From the NCBI RefSeq assembly GCF_007744515.1, contig NZ_CP036268.1, positions 3,394,712 through 3,458,711 on the forward strand: a stretch of DNA of 64,000 nt, read 5' to 3'. Below are positions 27,067-36,926 of the stretch, piece by piece. The notes beneath the pieces were generated by a model. That model was given only the letters and a program-made list of their open reading frames with translations, was not told where the DNA came from and did no database searches. The stretch's first letter is position 1, and every line of letters starts with the position of its first letter. The position numbers and the translations under genes were made by a program. The stretch comes from Stratiformator vulcanicus (lineage in GTDB: Bacteria > Planctomycetota > Planctomycetia > Planctomycetales > Planctomycetaceae).

Positions 27067-28533
27067 CTATTCGCTATCTGTATTGTCGGTGAGTGTTTCA
27101 GAGTGAGCCGAGTGTGATCCATCGCTCCCGTCGGAGTCGTCTGCTTGTTCGACACTGCGATGGTCGAGCAAGGCTTGGGCGGCGTGGTAGCGTGATTGCA
27201 CACCGGGTTGAGGAATCAGCCCGCCGCCAATGATCAGAACGACCATCACGAGAATCGTGATGCGTTCCGATGGGCGGCAGTCCATCTTGACGGTCGAAGT
27301 GTGCCGTATTCCGGTGAAGACGTGGAAGTAGGCTTTGACAATCGCCACTCCGTTCATCGCTGCTGCGACGACCACAGCCAATCCAACGAACGGGTAAACT
27401 TCGACCGCTCCTTCGACGAGAAGTTCTGTCCCAATGAATCCGACCGTACCGGGAAAGCCGATAGAAGCTAATCCGGTCAGCAGGAACATCGCCGCAAGAA
27501 ACGGCGTGTGTTCGTAGAGCCCGTGAAAGTTGTCGAGCGTCAGGCGTCCCGTGCGAGCTTCGACGCAACGCAGGGCGAGTCCGAAGCCGAGCAGAGAGAT
27601 TCCAACGCTCAGCCAAACGCAGAGTGCTCCAGCGAGTCCAATCGGTGTGGCCATTTCCAGACCGACGAGCACTAATGATGAATGGCTGAGAAATAGGTAG
27701 CAGAAGAATCGCCGCGAGTCCCGTTGCACCAATGCCATGCCAGCGGCGTAGATCGCAGTCACCAGCGACAGGATCGCGATGCTCTGCAATGCCCAAGATG
27801 GTGCGATCGGAAATACCAGTCGCATCACCGCGTAAGCTCCGGTCATCGGAGTCACAAAGAGTAATGCGGTCCCAAACGTCGCCTTCTCAAACAAGTCGGT
27901 CATCCAGCAATGCAGCGGACAGACTCCACTGCGAAGTAATGCTCCGGCAGTCAAAAGGCACCCGGCAAGGATCGGCGGATTAGCCGACGTAGCTGTCGCC
28001 CCGGCAAGGGCCTGTCCTGCGACCAACAGCGTCACAAACAATGCCATGTGGATCACAAAGACCCGCGTGCATTGGCCTCGCTTCCGTAGTTCCAGCCACG
28101 GCGGAATCGTGGCGATGGCAAGCAAGGTAATGATCAACCACGGACTACGGCACGCAAGCGTTGCCAGCAGGATCGATTCCGACACGAGCGTCCAATGAAA
28201 CGAAAAGCGATTGCTCTTGGTTCGCAGCGTCGTCATCTCGGTGGTCAAGTACAGAAGTGCCCCAAGTGGTAACAGCGGGGCACTCAACTCATCGATGACG
28301 AACACATCACGATGAAAGATCGACTGAAACAAGTCCCAATGATCGTGAGCCTCAAACGTTCCGAGCATTGCAAAGTCGAGCCATTCGCCGATTGCACAGA
28401 CGAGCGTAACAGCACACACGATGGTGCAAACTGTCCTCGCCCGGTCGCGGTTCTTCAGCAACGAAACCCAGATTCCTCCGACCAGCGGCAACAGCACAGA
28501 GAGTTCAAGCCAAGGGAGATGAAGTTCTGACAT
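27067..28533 (-). CDS. NuoM/DabB-like proton-pumping membrane subunit (second copy)
   Basis: This 488-residue polytopic protein is of the NADH-quinone oxidoreductase/Mrp antiporter family (PF00361 type). Conserved-like segments are [60 protein letters not shown] and [23 protein letters not shown]. The usual lysine in the KSGxxPFHxWLP motif is replaced by Arg ([12 protein letters not shown]). With DabA such subunits power CO2 hydration and vectorial bicarbonate accumulation. Its start overlaps the upstream stop by one base (TGATG). The C terminus is hydrophilic and Ser/Asp-rich. Confidence 0.8.
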   Translation of the reverse strand: MSELHLPWLELSVLLPLVGGIWVSLLKNRDRARTVCTIVCAVTLVCAIGEWLDFAMLGTFEAHDHWDLFQSIFHRDVFVIDELSAPLLPLGALLYLTTEMTTLRTKSNRFSFHWTLVSESILLATLACRSPWLIITLLAIATIPPWLELRKRGQCTRVFVIHMALFVTLLVAGQALAGATATSANPPILAGCLLTAGALLRSGVCPLHCWMTDLFEKATFGTALLFVTPMTGAYAVMRLVFPIAPSWALQSIAILSLVTAIYAAGMALVQRDSRRFFCYLFLSHSSLVLVGLEMATPIGLAGALCVWLSVGISLLGFGLALRCVEARTGRLTLDNFHGLYEHTPFLAAMFLLTGLASIGFPGTVGFIGTELLVEGAVEVYPFVGLAVVVAAAMNGVAIVKAYFHVFTGIRHTSTVKMDCRPSERITILVMVVLIIGGGLIPQPGVQSRYHAAQALLDHRSVEQADDSDGSDGSHSAHSETLTDNTDSE

Positions 28534-29921
28534 CAGGCCACGTCCTCCAGTGAATCGCTGTAGGGCGAAACTTGATCGGATTCACGAGACGGGCCGCCGG
28601 ACAGCAGGTTCGTCCAGCGTCGCTCCATACCATCGCACCATCGAAACACCGCAGTGAATTGTCGCACAACGTAGTTATCAATCATTGCGTCGAGGTATCC
28701 GCGATGCAGTGCGAACCGATAAAGCCAGAGCTGAAAGCCAGTGGTGGTTTTCGCGGAATTGACTTCGTCACCAGTGAGATGCTCGCCCACCGCATCTTCG
28801 AGCATTTGATGATCCTTCAGTACGGAAGGGGCTCGCAGCAGTTGAAGCGTTCGCAGGCAGGCGTGACCAATCATGTGAATCAGAGCGATGTACCGCAGGC
28901 CGAGACCAATCTCGATGGTGATGATTCCGACTTGAGTCAACGAAGCGAAAGCCAATGCGTTTTTCACGTCGCTTTGCACCCGCGATGCGAGTGTTCCAAA
29001 GATGGCGGAAATCAATCCCAAAGTGATGACGAGGATTCGCAGCGGTAGTGAAATGTCCAGCAACGGGCTGACTCGCAACAACAGGTACGTTCCCAAGTGA
29101 ACGGACAAAGCACCGTAGAAGACGGCACTCGAAGGAGTTGGCCCTTCCATTGCTCGCGGTAACCAGCCAGAGAACGGCACCATGCCAGACTTTCCAGCCG
29201 CCGCCAGCAGTAATAGCGACCCAACGGCCAGAGCCGACCACGAGCTAATTGCGGCAACACCTTCCGGCCACGGTCCGGAACCCATCAGCCCATCGAAGTC
29301 ACCAGCTCCCGTCAGATGGTGCATCGTCAAAGCCGCCACGAGAAACGCGGCATCGGCTAAGCGATAGGTTGTCCACACACGATGTCCGTTGCGGACGGGC
29401 CCCGGTCGCTCGTGGAAATACGCGACAAGTAATGCTGAAGACAGCCCGACCAATTCCCAGCCGAAGAAAAGTGTTTCGATGGTGCCCGCCAGTGACGAAA
29501 CGATCATTCCCAACAAGAACAAGGCATACTGCAGGAAGAATCTCGCGTAGCCCTTCTCGCGATGCAGATAGACCGAAGCGAAGGCTCCCACCGTGCCGCA
29601 CAGCACAAAAGACAGCATCGCAAACGGAACGGACAGGCGATCGAACACAAACTTCAAGTGAAAATGAAAGTGTTCCTGCTCGATCGACACCCAATTACCG
29701 AGTTCGATCGGAACGTGACGGAGACCGGTCGCAAGCATCAGCACTAGAATCGCGACTGATGCCAAGAGGCCAATCACTACGCCTGCTCTTGTCAGCCCGG
29801 CTTGAACGCTTTCGCTCAATTTGAAGCCACAAAGCAGAGGCAACCCGAGAGCGGCCAGCAACACGGCGGGACTGGCAACGACAACAAGCCCGAGGAATTG
29901 CAGTACGGATTCAAGCGTCAT
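28533..29921 (-). CDS. dabB: DabB/NuoL-like proton-pumping membrane subunit
   Basis: The 462-residue protein shows the NuoL-type core: [22 protein letters not shown] (pump Glu), [43 protein letters not shown] (channel Lys and PTPxSA), and [26 protein letters not shown]. Its directly coupled partner is DabA, whose stop it overlaps by ATGA. In Dab complexes DabB couples the cation gradient to DabA's carbonic-anhydrase-like site. I assign it as DabB because it is adjacent and has a NuoL-like Glu/Lys set; which of the two membrane subunits contacts DabA is inference. Confidence 0.82.
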   Translation of the reverse strand: MTLESVLQFLGLVVVASPAVLLAALGLPLLCGFKLSESVQAGLTRAGVVIGLLASVAILVLMLATGLRHVPIELGNWVSIEQEHFHFHLKFVFDRLSVPFAMLSFVLCGTVGAFASVYLHREKGYARFFLQYALFLLGMIVSSLAGTIETLFFGWELVGLSSALLVAYFHERPGPVRNGHRVWTTYRLADAAFLVAALTMHHLTGAGDFDGLMGSGPWPEGVAAISSWSALAVGSLLLLAAAGKSGMVPFSGWLPRAMEGPTPSSAVFYGALSVHLGTYLLLRVSPLLDISLPLRILVITLGLISAIFGTLASRVQSDVKNALAFASLTQVGIITIEIGLGLRYIALIHMIGHACLRTLQLLRAPSVLKDHQMLEDAVGEHLTGDEVNSAKTTTGFQLWLYRFALHRGYLDAMIDNYVVRQFTAVFRWCDGMERRWTNLLSGGPSRESDQVSPYSDSLEDVA

Positions 29922-32900
29922 GACGACACCTCCGTTTCTTCAATCGAAAAGAACGGTCGGTGATCACGTTCGCCTTCGTAGCACTCCAGCGAAGAAGAGA
30001 CTTGCCTCAGCTCGCCGTCACTCTTATCGAACGGTTCAAACTTGCCGTTGCGAAACACTTGAACCTGTGATGTTTCTGCGTCGATGACAGCCAGATGTGA
30101 CCAGCCGCCTTGGCATAGCCTCGCGATCCCTTCGTTACGCTCCATGATCGACAGCATCGCTTCTGGCGTCGTTTCAATCAGGAACAGAATCCGAATCGGT
30201 TCATGAATCTCGACCATCTGCTGATACAGCCCGGTCCGCAGGTCGCTGGATGTTCCTTCCATCACGCCAAGCAGCGACACGATGTTGTGCGGAAGCTTGG
30301 AGCCCGATCCGTAGTTCTTGTAGTCAACGCAGGAAAAGTAGTATTCGAGATTGATTCCGGCACACACGGGTATTGCGGCTGAAAGAATGCGAAGCAGGAT
30401 CGAATGTTCTTCATCGTCCTGAGTCGGATCGTAGGACGTGAGGAACGCTCGACGATCGAGAAACAGCCCACGTGACCAGTCTCGGCGTCCAACGACGCAC
30501 AACGCGTTGGTCGCGTGGTTGTATTCCGGTCGAGCCTGCGAAATATCCTGTGCTCTCCCTTCGACGTGACGGAGGGCGTCCTTGGGTGTGATGTTCAGCG
30601 GTGCGGAAACAAACCGTCGGCAACGTTCGTGTGCGTTCCTGCGACGGGCTTCTTCGATCGCATCGCGAGCGGACTCGAAGTCTTCGCGGTGTGACGACGG
30701 AAGCTGGTCCAGATCGTAGAACACGACCGAGTCATCACACGTGTTGTGATAGGCTCCTACGAAAGTTGTGTCATTTGGAATGGTGATGCCTTGTTGAGCG
30801 ACAAGTGCTCGAACTCGCCAATCGTTTGCCATCTCGGCAAACGCACGAGCATTCGGTCCACCGCGTTTTCCCGCACAAGCACCGCAGCAATAAGCGGACT
30901 CATGAGGGTTGTTTAGGCTGGATGAACCATGACCGCAAACGATAAACAATCGTGAAAAGTCTTCCGACTTCGTTAGGCCAATATCTTGCAACAGGCGAAT
31001 GACAACATCGGCCATTTCGTCGATGGAGTAACCAATGTGCCCATTCGTTGGTCCAGGTGGTTCGGCATGACGTTCCAATTGCAGTTGCGTGACTGGAGGA
31101 GGCTGCAGCAACGAACCAAAACGTCGCCGGATTCGAGCTGTTAGGTGAGGGAAGAGAACACGAGCAACGAGTGGGACAGTCGCCAGCGACCCCACGATGC
31201 CCGCAAAGATGCCACCAAGAAACGTACGGCTGCGAGTGTGAAACAAGTGGCCCGCAAGTCCCAGACGACGACGCAACTCTGCCCGCCCCTGATGGACGCC
31301 TTCAAACGTGTATCCAACATCTTCCTGCACGTAATGATCCGGTGTGATGACTCCCGGACAAAGCGGCTTATAGAATCCATCCGCTGCTCCGCGATAGTAG
31401 ATCGCCACGGCAAAGAAACCGGCGGCTCCGAAGGTTTCACAGCGTGGTTGCACTTCCTCCAGATGTCGACGAAACGATTCTTCTCGATCGTCTATGCACG
31501 TCACGATTTGAAAGTCCGGACGGTCGCCCCACGGTAATTCAATCTCACGTCTTCGTGCTGCATGCTTTGAGAATGCGTTGATCGCGGCGTGGTGATACTT
31601 GCGTTCGTATGCTTCGTGAAAGATGCGATGGCGTTCGATGCCGTCGAAGACTTCGACTTCCTCAGAAAGCTGCTTCCACTCAGCTTCGCTAAGTTGCTGC
31701 AGCTCCAATGGCGTCCAGCCAAGCATCTGTGCGACCTGAAACAGCAGGAACGCTCCCCGTTCACGGTTCAACGGAGCGGGATCGCTCAACCGTTTCTGTG
31801 CTGATTCGACAATCGTTGCGAGGGATTCGTACTCACCAAACTCGCCCGCCCCAATTTTTCGGATGGCATGCTTCTCCAGAATCAACTGAACGGCAAGCAT
31901 TCCAACCAGCGACCCCTTTGGAATCGAATGCACCACCCAGTCCACACCGGACTCCAGTTGCCAGATCATTCCGGCCCAGCCCCCAAGGGCGAGCAGCGAC
32001 TGTGCGATGAATTCCTCTCGACCGGACTCAGCAATTCCGAGCTCGCGCAGAGAGACTTCGATGGACGCCTCTGCTGTCGCGTTGCTGTTTCGCAGAAACG
32101 ACAGTTCGTCGGGCAATCGTTTGAGCCAACGATCAAGCCCGCGAGAGCTTTCCGAATACAGCGATCCGAAGGACTCAAAGAACCCCTGATCGCGATTCGG
32201 CAGCAACCAATCGGAGTAACCCTGATCGACGTAGGCTGCACAGAATCGGATCAGAACTTCGTGAACGTGTCGGTCGATGTCTTCGCCGGTTGCATGAAGC
32301 AGCAAGTCACGCGGACGATCGTAGGTTGGTGGCAAACTCGCTGGTGTGATTGAACTCACGCCATTCAGGCAGGTCCGCCACAGTAGATGTAGTGAGAATG
32401 CTTCCCACGCAGAGTCAGACCAGTTGTCGATGTTGGGGCCGAACTTTTTCAAGAGGCCATTTTGGTCGTCGGTTGCTTCCGGCCTGCCGGCCGAATCCTG
32501 AAGCCACTTCTTAGCGGCGGACACGATGCGAGACCGATTGATCTGTGTAGTGCGTTCGCGAAATCTCTGCAGGGCATCGGTTTCCGCGACGACCCAACGA
32601 AGCTCTGCGTCTGGCCCGATATGCAGTGGGTGCCGCAGCATCGCATAACGAATCTCGCATCGCGTTCCAAGTCCGTTGATCTGCTCGCCTGCTCGTTCCC
32701 CGAGATCGTCCTTGATGACTGCTTCCAAATCCGAGTCGGTGATCCGACCCTCGGCGTAGAGCTGGCGATACTCTTGCTCCGTGAAATAGGGTGCAGCACC
32801 GTATCGGGCGAGCCCTGATTTGACTGCCTCATGAAACGACTGTTCCTCGAATGCGTGTAGCGTGTTGTGATGAACGAAGACCTCAATCGGCCCTTGGGCA

Positions 32901-32998
32901 GGCAGCAGATGAGCCGCATGCTCGACCATGTGCCGCAGCGATTCTGCGGCGTGGTCGTTCAGCGAGGTCGGATCGTCTTCGAGTTCTGCGGTCGGCAC
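29918..32998 (-). CDS. dabA: DabA, DUF2309 inorganic-carbon accumulation subunit
   Basis: This roughly 1,026-residue soluble subunit has the Dab zinc site. C501 and D503 lie in [13 protein letters not shown], which resembles the beta-CA C-x-D-x-R with R505. H690 lies in [16 protein letters not shown] and C705 in CCGAC. The 15-residue H-to-C spacing equals that of H524/C539 in the characterised Halothiobacillus enzyme. [21 protein letters not shown] is the conserved N-terminal block. The frame opens at ATG 33094, but the sigma-54 promoter at 33099-33113 would start the RNA near 33087, so I use GTG 32998; ATG 32929 is another option. Confidence 0.9.
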   Translation of the reverse strand: MPTAELEDDPTSLNDHAAESLRHMVEHAAHLLPAQGPIEVFVHHNTLHAFEEQSFHEAVKSGLARYGAAPYFTEQEYRQLYAEGRITDSDLEAVIKDDLGERAGEQINGLGTRCEIRYAMLRHPLHIGPDAELRWVVAETDALQRFRERTTQINRSRIVSAAKKWLQDSAGRPEATDDQNGLLKKFGPNIDNWSDSAWEAFSLHLLWRTCLNGVSSITPASLPPTYDRPRDLLLHATGEDIDRHVHEVLIRFCAAYVDQGYSDWLLPNRDQGFFESFGSLYSESSRGLDRWLKRLPDELSFLRNSNATAEASIEVSLRELGIAESGREEFIAQSLLALGGWAGMIWQLESGVDWVVHSIPKGSLVGMLAVQLILEKHAIRKIGAGEFGEYESLATIVESAQKRLSDPAPLNRERGAFLLFQVAQMLGWTPLELQQLSEAEWKQLSEEVEVFDGIERHRIFHEAYERKYHHAAINAFSKHAARRREIELPWGDRPDFQIVTCIDDREESFRRHLEEVQPRCETFGAAGFFAVAIYYRGAADGFYKPLCPGVITPDHYVQEDVGYTFEGVHQGRAELRRRLGLAGHLFHTRSRTFLGGIFAGIVGSLATVPLVARVLFPHLTARIRRRFGSLLQPPPVTQLQLERHAEPPGPTNGHIGYSIDEMADVVIRLLQDIGLTKSEDFSRLFIVCGHGSSSLNNPHESAYCCGACAGKRGGPNARAFAEMANDWRVRALVAQQGITIPNDTTFVGAYHNTCDDSVVFYDLDQLPSSHREDFESARDAIEEARRRNAHERCRRFVSAPLNITPKDALRHVEGRAQDISQARPEYNHATNALCVVGRRDWSRGLFLDRRAFLTSYDPTQDDEEHSILLRILSAAIPVCAGINLEYYFSCVDYKNYGSGSKLPHNIVSLLGVMEGTSSDLRTGLYQQMVEIHEPIRILFLIETTPEAMLSIMERNEGIARLCQGGWSHLAVIDAETSQVQVFRNGKFEPFDKSDGELRQVSSSLECYEGERDHRPFFSIEETEVSS

Positions 32999-33098
32999 GG
33001 CGTGCCCCAGTCGTTGGTTGAAGGTCAGCAAATTGGCGTTCCATGCCGGGCCTCGGGCGTGCCGCAGGACTGTTCGGATGGGCTTACCGTTCACAAAC

Positions 33099-33113
33099 GC
33101 AAGCCGTGTGCCA
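33099..33113 (-). promoter_or_regulatory. Sigma-54 (RpoN) promoter of the dab operon
   Basis: On the minus strand the bases read TGGCACACGGCTTGC. This is an exact match to TGGCAC-N5-TTGC with the obligatory GG-N10-GC spacing. Transcription should begin about 12 nt downstream, near 33087, leading into dabA. An NtrC-type activator is encoded 5 kb away on the same island. Confidence 0.75.
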
Positions 33114-33267
33114 TTCGCGTTCGAGCGGCAACGTCCTCGATGGCGTCAGAGTGCGGTTTCAGACGAAATCCGCGAGCCATCCGTGATATTGCGGCGAATG
33201 GACAAGGTAAGAGCCGTGGGGCAGCAAAAATAAGCCCCAAGCGTTACAATCGAAGCCAAACGGACGT

Positions 33268-33279
33268 GCAAATGTTTGC
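33268..33279. promoter_or_regulatory. Dyad GCAAA-TG-TTTGC in the dab/CA divergent region
   Basis: A short inverted repeat lies between the sigma-54 promoter and the carbonic anhydrase gene, where an enhancer-binding site would be expected. Its function is inferred from position only. Confidence 0.3.
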
Positions 33280-33296
33280 AGGCCAAGTGCAATACG

Positions 33297-33315
33297 CTGC
33301 ACTCGCTGGGTGCAG
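33297..33315. promoter_or_regulatory. Inverted repeat CTGCAC-N7-GTGCAG before carbonic anhydrase
   Basis: Six-base perfect arms with a seven-base loop end 21 nt before the carbonic anhydrase ATG. It could be an operator or a leader hairpin. Confidence 0.35.
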
Positions 33316-33336
33316 TGAAAATAGGAATCGAATCCA

Positions 33337-33999
33337 ATGCAGAAACTCGTCGACGGAATCCACAAATTCCAATCGGAATCATTCAGTCAGGATCAGAAGC
33401 TGTTCGAGACGCTGGCCGATGGCCAGAATCTACTGGCTCTGTTCATCACTTGCTCGGATTCGCGTATCGACCCGAACCGGCTGACGCAAACGAAGCCCGG
33501 CGAATTATTCATTCAGCGAACCGCCGGAAACATCGTTCCTCCGTACGGCAGCGTCTTCGCGGGGGAGGCATGCACGATTGAGTACGCGGTGATGGCTCTT
33601 GGAATCAAAGACATCATCATCTGTGGCCACTCGCACTGTGGAGCGATGGGGGGGCTACTTGATCCGGATTCCATCGAACAAATGCCGGCGGTCAAGGAAT
33701 ATCTGAAGCACGCGGAAGCAACACGTCGGATCGTCAACGAAAATTACAAGCACCTGACCGACCCAGCCAAACGTCTGACGCTGACGGTTGAAGAAAATGT
33801 CTTGGTGCAACTCGAAAGCCTGAAGACTCACCCGTCAGTTGCCGCCGCAGTCGGACGGGGCGACCTGAAGCTTCACGGTTGGGTTTACAAGTTCGAGACC
33901 GGCGAAGTCTTCGGTTACACTCCGGAGAAGAATGCATTCCTGCCGGTCGAAGATGTCGAACCAGCCACGCCGGGTGACCGAACACTGCCTCCGATTTAG
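33337..33999 (+). CDS. Canonical beta-carbonic anhydrase
   Basis: The 220-residue enzyme has all catalytic parts: C39, D41 and R43 in [10 protein letters not shown]98 and C101 in CGHSHCGAM, and [11 protein letters not shown]. It interconverts CO2 and bicarbonate. It diverges from the dab operon across a regulatory region of about 240 bp. Unlike the two DHG-type paralogues at the other end of that operon, it should be fully active. Confidence 0.93.
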   Translation: MQKLVDGIHKFQSESFSQDQKLFETLADGQNLLALFITCSDSRIDPNRLTQTKPGELFIQRTAGNIVPPYGSVFAGEACTIEYAVMALGIKDIIICGHSHCGAMGGLLDPDSIEQMPAVKEYLKHAEATRRIVNENYKHLTDPAKRLTLTVEENVLVQLESLKTHPSVAAAVGRGDLKLHGWVYKFETGEVFGYTPEKNAFLPVEDVEPATPGDRTLPPI

Positions 34000-34001
34000 G
34001 C

Positions 34002-34370
34002 ATGTCGCATTTTGACTGGAAAGACGGCGACCTTCATCTGCGACTGAAGGTCGTTCCACGATCATCGAAAGACTCCATCGCCGGATTGCTTGGCGATCGT
34101 TTGAAGGTGACAATCACGGCACCGCCGGTCGACGGCAAAGCGAACGCTCACCTGATTCGCTGGTTCGCCAAACTGTGCGGCGTTCCGAAGTCCAGCGTCG
34201 AGGTCATCGCGGGTGAGACGAGTCGCAATAAGACCATTGCCATAATCGGCCCGCAGAATCTTCCATCTGTATTGCATTTGGACGACTCTGCTCCAGCTCG
34301 AAAGCACCCCACTTCGCACGCGAGTCGCCGTTGGTCTCCCTCACTTGCGTACTCGGCAAGAGCCTCATGA
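34002..34370 (+). CDS. yggU: DUF167/YggU-family protein
   Basis: This 122-residue protein has the YggU core LRLKVVPRSSKDSIAGLLGD, LKVTITAPPVDGKANAHLIR, VEVIAGETSRNKTI. The function of the family is unknown. Its ATG follows the carbonic anhydrase stop by two bases, so the two genes are probably cotranscribed. About 30 C-terminal residues beyond the usual length look non-conserved. Confidence 0.85.
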   Translation: MSHFDWKDGDLHLRLKVVPRSSKDSIAGLLGDRLKVTITAPPVDGKANAHLIRWFAKLCGVPKSSVEVIAGETSRNKTIAIIGPQNLPSVLHLDDSAPARKHPTSHASRRWSPSLAYSARAS

Positions 34371-34385
34371 ATGCTATGGTTGCCA

Positions 34386-34769
34386 TCACTTGTCAGCTTG
34401 TCCGATGCAGTAGCACAGTCCATCAGGCGCAACAACGAAGAACAATCGATAGTCCGTTCCACCGTGCGTCTGGTGTTGAATATCCGGCTTGAGTTCCAAG
34501 CCGTACCGTTGTAGTTCCGCAAGAGCAGCTTCCACATCGTCAACTTCAAAGAAGCAGCCTTCCTGCGAAGGATCGCCACCGTTTTCCGCGAGGCCAATCT
34601 GAATCGTGTCGCGTCCGAGTGTCACGCGACGGCAATCATCCTCCGATCGAGACACCACTCGGAATCCCATCTTCGATTCATAAAACGGTATGGCCTGCTC
34701 GACATCACGAACAGGAAGGTTCATCGCATCGTCGGCGTAGGGGGCAGTCCGGAAGAATTTGGCAGACAT
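34386..34769 (-). CDS. VOC-superfamily (glyoxalase/dioxygenase-like) protein
   Basis: The 127-residue single VOC module reads MNLPVRDVEQAIPFYESKMG, DTIQIGLAENGG, FFEVDDVEAALAELQRYGLE, DYRLFFVVAPDGLCYCIGQ. Family members use a metal in a beta-alpha-beta-beta-beta fold; the specific reaction is unknown. ATG 34769 removes 40 upstream residues that are not part of the fold. It converges on the YggU-like gene. Confidence 0.8.
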   Translation of the reverse strand: MSAKFFRTAPYADDAMNLPVRDVEQAIPFYESKMGFRVVSRSEDDCRRVTLGRDTIQIGLAENGGDPSQEGCFFEVDDVEAALAELQRYGLELKPDIQHQTHGGTDYRLFFVVAPDGLCYCIGQADK

Positions 34770-34941
34770 GGGGCTCACTCGGTGATTCGGGGATGGGTGC
34801 TTTGCTTCGCTGATAGTCAGTGAGTCGATGTCTTTGACCGAATTCCCGCCACGACTTGACAGCACTCGGATTTCTTCTGCTGATGACATTGTTCTAATGC
34901 CGACTTCAGCACTGCGGGCTCAGGTCGGCTGCTCTTTTCAA

Positions 34942-36339
34942 TCAGAAGTCCACTTGAGCCCGCATGGCAAAGATGTCGGCGTCGCTGTCGCCGTTGACGG
35001 GGTTGTCTAGGAAGGCGTGGATGTAATTGAACTGGAACTTGGTGAACTTGTTGAGATACCAGTTCAGACCAAGCGTCGACGTGTTGAGCCGTCCGCCGCG
35101 AATATCTGCGTTGTTCAAATCGAGCATAGACCAGCGAGCGGCGATCTCCCATGCACCGCAGCCGCATTCGCCGAAGTCGTTGGTTGGCACCACCCGTCCC
35201 AGCACTCCTGCCTTACGGTTATAGGGACGATGCTCGCCCGTCAGGATGTAACCGGCCTGAACCGACACCCCTGAAAAGCTAACAGTTGGCCCTGCGTTGC
35301 GATTGACGATCGCGTGGATGAATTCCGACTGTGCATGAAACGAGCCGCTGGTCGTAGCCAACTCCGCCCCGAACAGATGCGACTTTTTCGTCGCGATGAC
35401 ACCCGTATCAACAAACGGCGGAACGGCTGATGGGACTCCGGCGGGGACGAATGCAGCTCCACCGGTTTCTGCGATGAAGAACTCCGGCTGACTGCGATAC
35501 CGCACTGCATCGTTTGCCGGGTCGATCAGGCTGTACGCTCCGCCGATGTGGACGACTCTACCATTGGCATCCTCGAAAACTACCTGAGTCAACCGCGTGG
35601 CCAATCCGTACCCTCCGTCGTCACCGATTTGACCACCGAACACATCGGTTGGGAAACGAAAGCCTGACAAGGCCCACGTTCGACCAGCGTCTTCGTCTGC
35701 ACCAGACGTCATCGCTCCAATCTGTCGAAACGGTAGGAAAGCGAACGGCAATCCGCGTTCAATGAAAGTCAACTCCTTCACACTTGTTAGTCCACCAAGA
35801 CCAATCGGATGTCGAAACTGACCAACCTTCACGTCGCCAAGACGCGTATCACGAACTTCCAGCCAGACGTCCATGAAGCTGGGGCGACCGGGAAAACCAA
35901 AGTCGAACTCAACCATGTAGCCCACGTTTTCGGCCACATCGCCGGTTGCCGCAAGCCTTGCTCGACGAAAGTCCGCACCGTCCTGAATGTCGCCCACAGC
36001 GATTCGATTGGCCGCGTTCTGATGAATCCAACCGGCGTCGGCCTGAAAGAATCCGGTCATCTTGACCGCTGGGTACTTCGACGCATCCACGATGGGATTG
36101 TCCAACGTGCTGGAGTCATAATCGCTCGTCCATAGCGACGCATGCCTAGACGGAAGATCCGTCGGTGTCGCTGATGTCATAGATGCTGGCGTCGCTTGTC
36201 GCAGTGTAGCGACTTCCTCTTCGAGTGCCTGAATCCGAGCTTCGCAAGGTGTAATTCCGGCGGTCACCTGAGCCTGCACCGTTGCGGATGCCCCAGCGTA
36301 AAGGGTGATAAAAAGCATTAAAGTGATCTGTCGAAACAT
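34942..36339 (-). CDS. OprO/OprP-type outer-membrane porin
   Basis: This 465-residue protein has a signal peptide ([20 protein letters not shown]) and a short coiled coil ([17 protein letters not shown]). A phosphate-selective-porin-like barrel follows ([47 protein letters not shown]) and ends in the aromatic-terminated strand MRAQVDF typical of outer-membrane barrels. It imports anions. Given its neighbours it may admit bicarbonate, which is inference. ATG 36339 is favoured over 36351. Confidence 0.82.
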   Translation of the reverse strand: MFRQITLMLFITLYAGASATVQAQVTAGITPCEARIQALEEEVATLRQATPASMTSATPTDLPSRHASLWTSDYDSSTLDNPIVDASKYPAVKMTGFFQADAGWIHQNAANRIAVGDIQDGADFRRARLAATGDVAENVGYMVEFDFGFPGRPSFMDVWLEVRDTRLGDVKVGQFRHPIGLGGLTSVKELTFIERGLPFAFLPFRQIGAMTSGADEDAGRTWALSGFRFPTDVFGGQIGDDGGYGLATRLTQVVFEDANGRVVHIGGAYSLIDPANDAVRYRSQPEFFIAETGGAAFVPAGVPSAVPPFVDTGVIATKKSHLFGAELATTSGSFHAQSEFIHAIVNRNAGPTVSFSGVSVQAGYILTGEHRPYNRKAGVLGRVVPTNDFGECGCGAWEIAARWSMLDLNNADIRGGRLNTSTLGLNWYLNKFTKFQFNYIHAFLDNPVNGDSDADIFAMRAQVDF

Positions 36340-36579
36340 CGGGTCATCCATGAATAGCCGGTGAATCTAGCAAAATCGGTAAGACCGGTTGTACCCATAA
36401 GATCGGCACGACCAGCATAACGAGTTCACCCATTCACTCTGTTCTGGCCCACAACCTTCCTCGAACCATGTCGAAGCATCCAGGATTCAGTACCCGGCGT
36501 GCAGGTATTTGCGGTTCGCCTGCAAGATGTCGCACAGATTCTGTCTTCAATTAGGTCAACCAGCCATGTCTCCAATCAA

Positions 36580-36765
36580 AGGAGATCAGCACGCAGGCTA
36601 TCGAAGTCACGAGATAGAGGGCGAACGGTTATCCCCATCGCCCAGTTCAGTTCGAGTATGTTCCACTTCGATGCCTGCGTGTTGAAATTCATTCCGTACA
36701 GTCCAGCGATGAAGCTCAACGGGATGAAAAGCGTGGCGATGGCTGCACCCGGATCGGTCCTCCGC
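36580..36765 (-). pseudogene. corA: C-terminal remnant of a CorA-type magnesium transporter
   Basis: The minus strand encodes ATLFIPLSFIAGLYGMNFNT then QASKWNILELNWAMG. This includes the diagnostic GMN signature at the end of the first transmembrane helix of CorA. The frame is broken just upstream (about 36760) and stops at a TGA shortly after. Only the last tenth or so of the gene survives. Confidence 0.7.
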
Positions 36766-36836
36766 TATGCTCGTCTTCTGGTTTGTTGAGGAAGTTGTAT
36801 TGCGTGTCGCATAGGACAATTATCTCTTTTCGTGTT

Positions 36837-36851
36837 TGGACAGTAATTTGC
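36837..36851 (+). promoter_or_regulatory. Sigma-54-like promoter of the two-component operon
   Basis: TGGACAGTAATTTGC shows GG-N10-GC with a good -12 element (TTTGC) and a -24 element with two substitutions. The kinase ATG lies 75 nt downstream. It suggests autoregulation of the sigma-54 activator. Confidence 0.5.
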
Positions 36852-36926
36852 GAAAGTTCGTATTATTGCCAACGGTATTCCAATTTCTGCGACATCACGC
36901 CACGTCTTGCCAGAGACATTCCATTT

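Noticed and set aside
33084-33094. ATG 33094 as the dabA start
   Set aside because: It would lie upstream of the transcription start predicted from the exact sigma-54 promoter, and the first roughly 32 residues do not resemble DabA.
36499-36789. 96-codon plus-strand frame
   Set aside because: It is antisense to the CorA remnant and has no coding features of its own.
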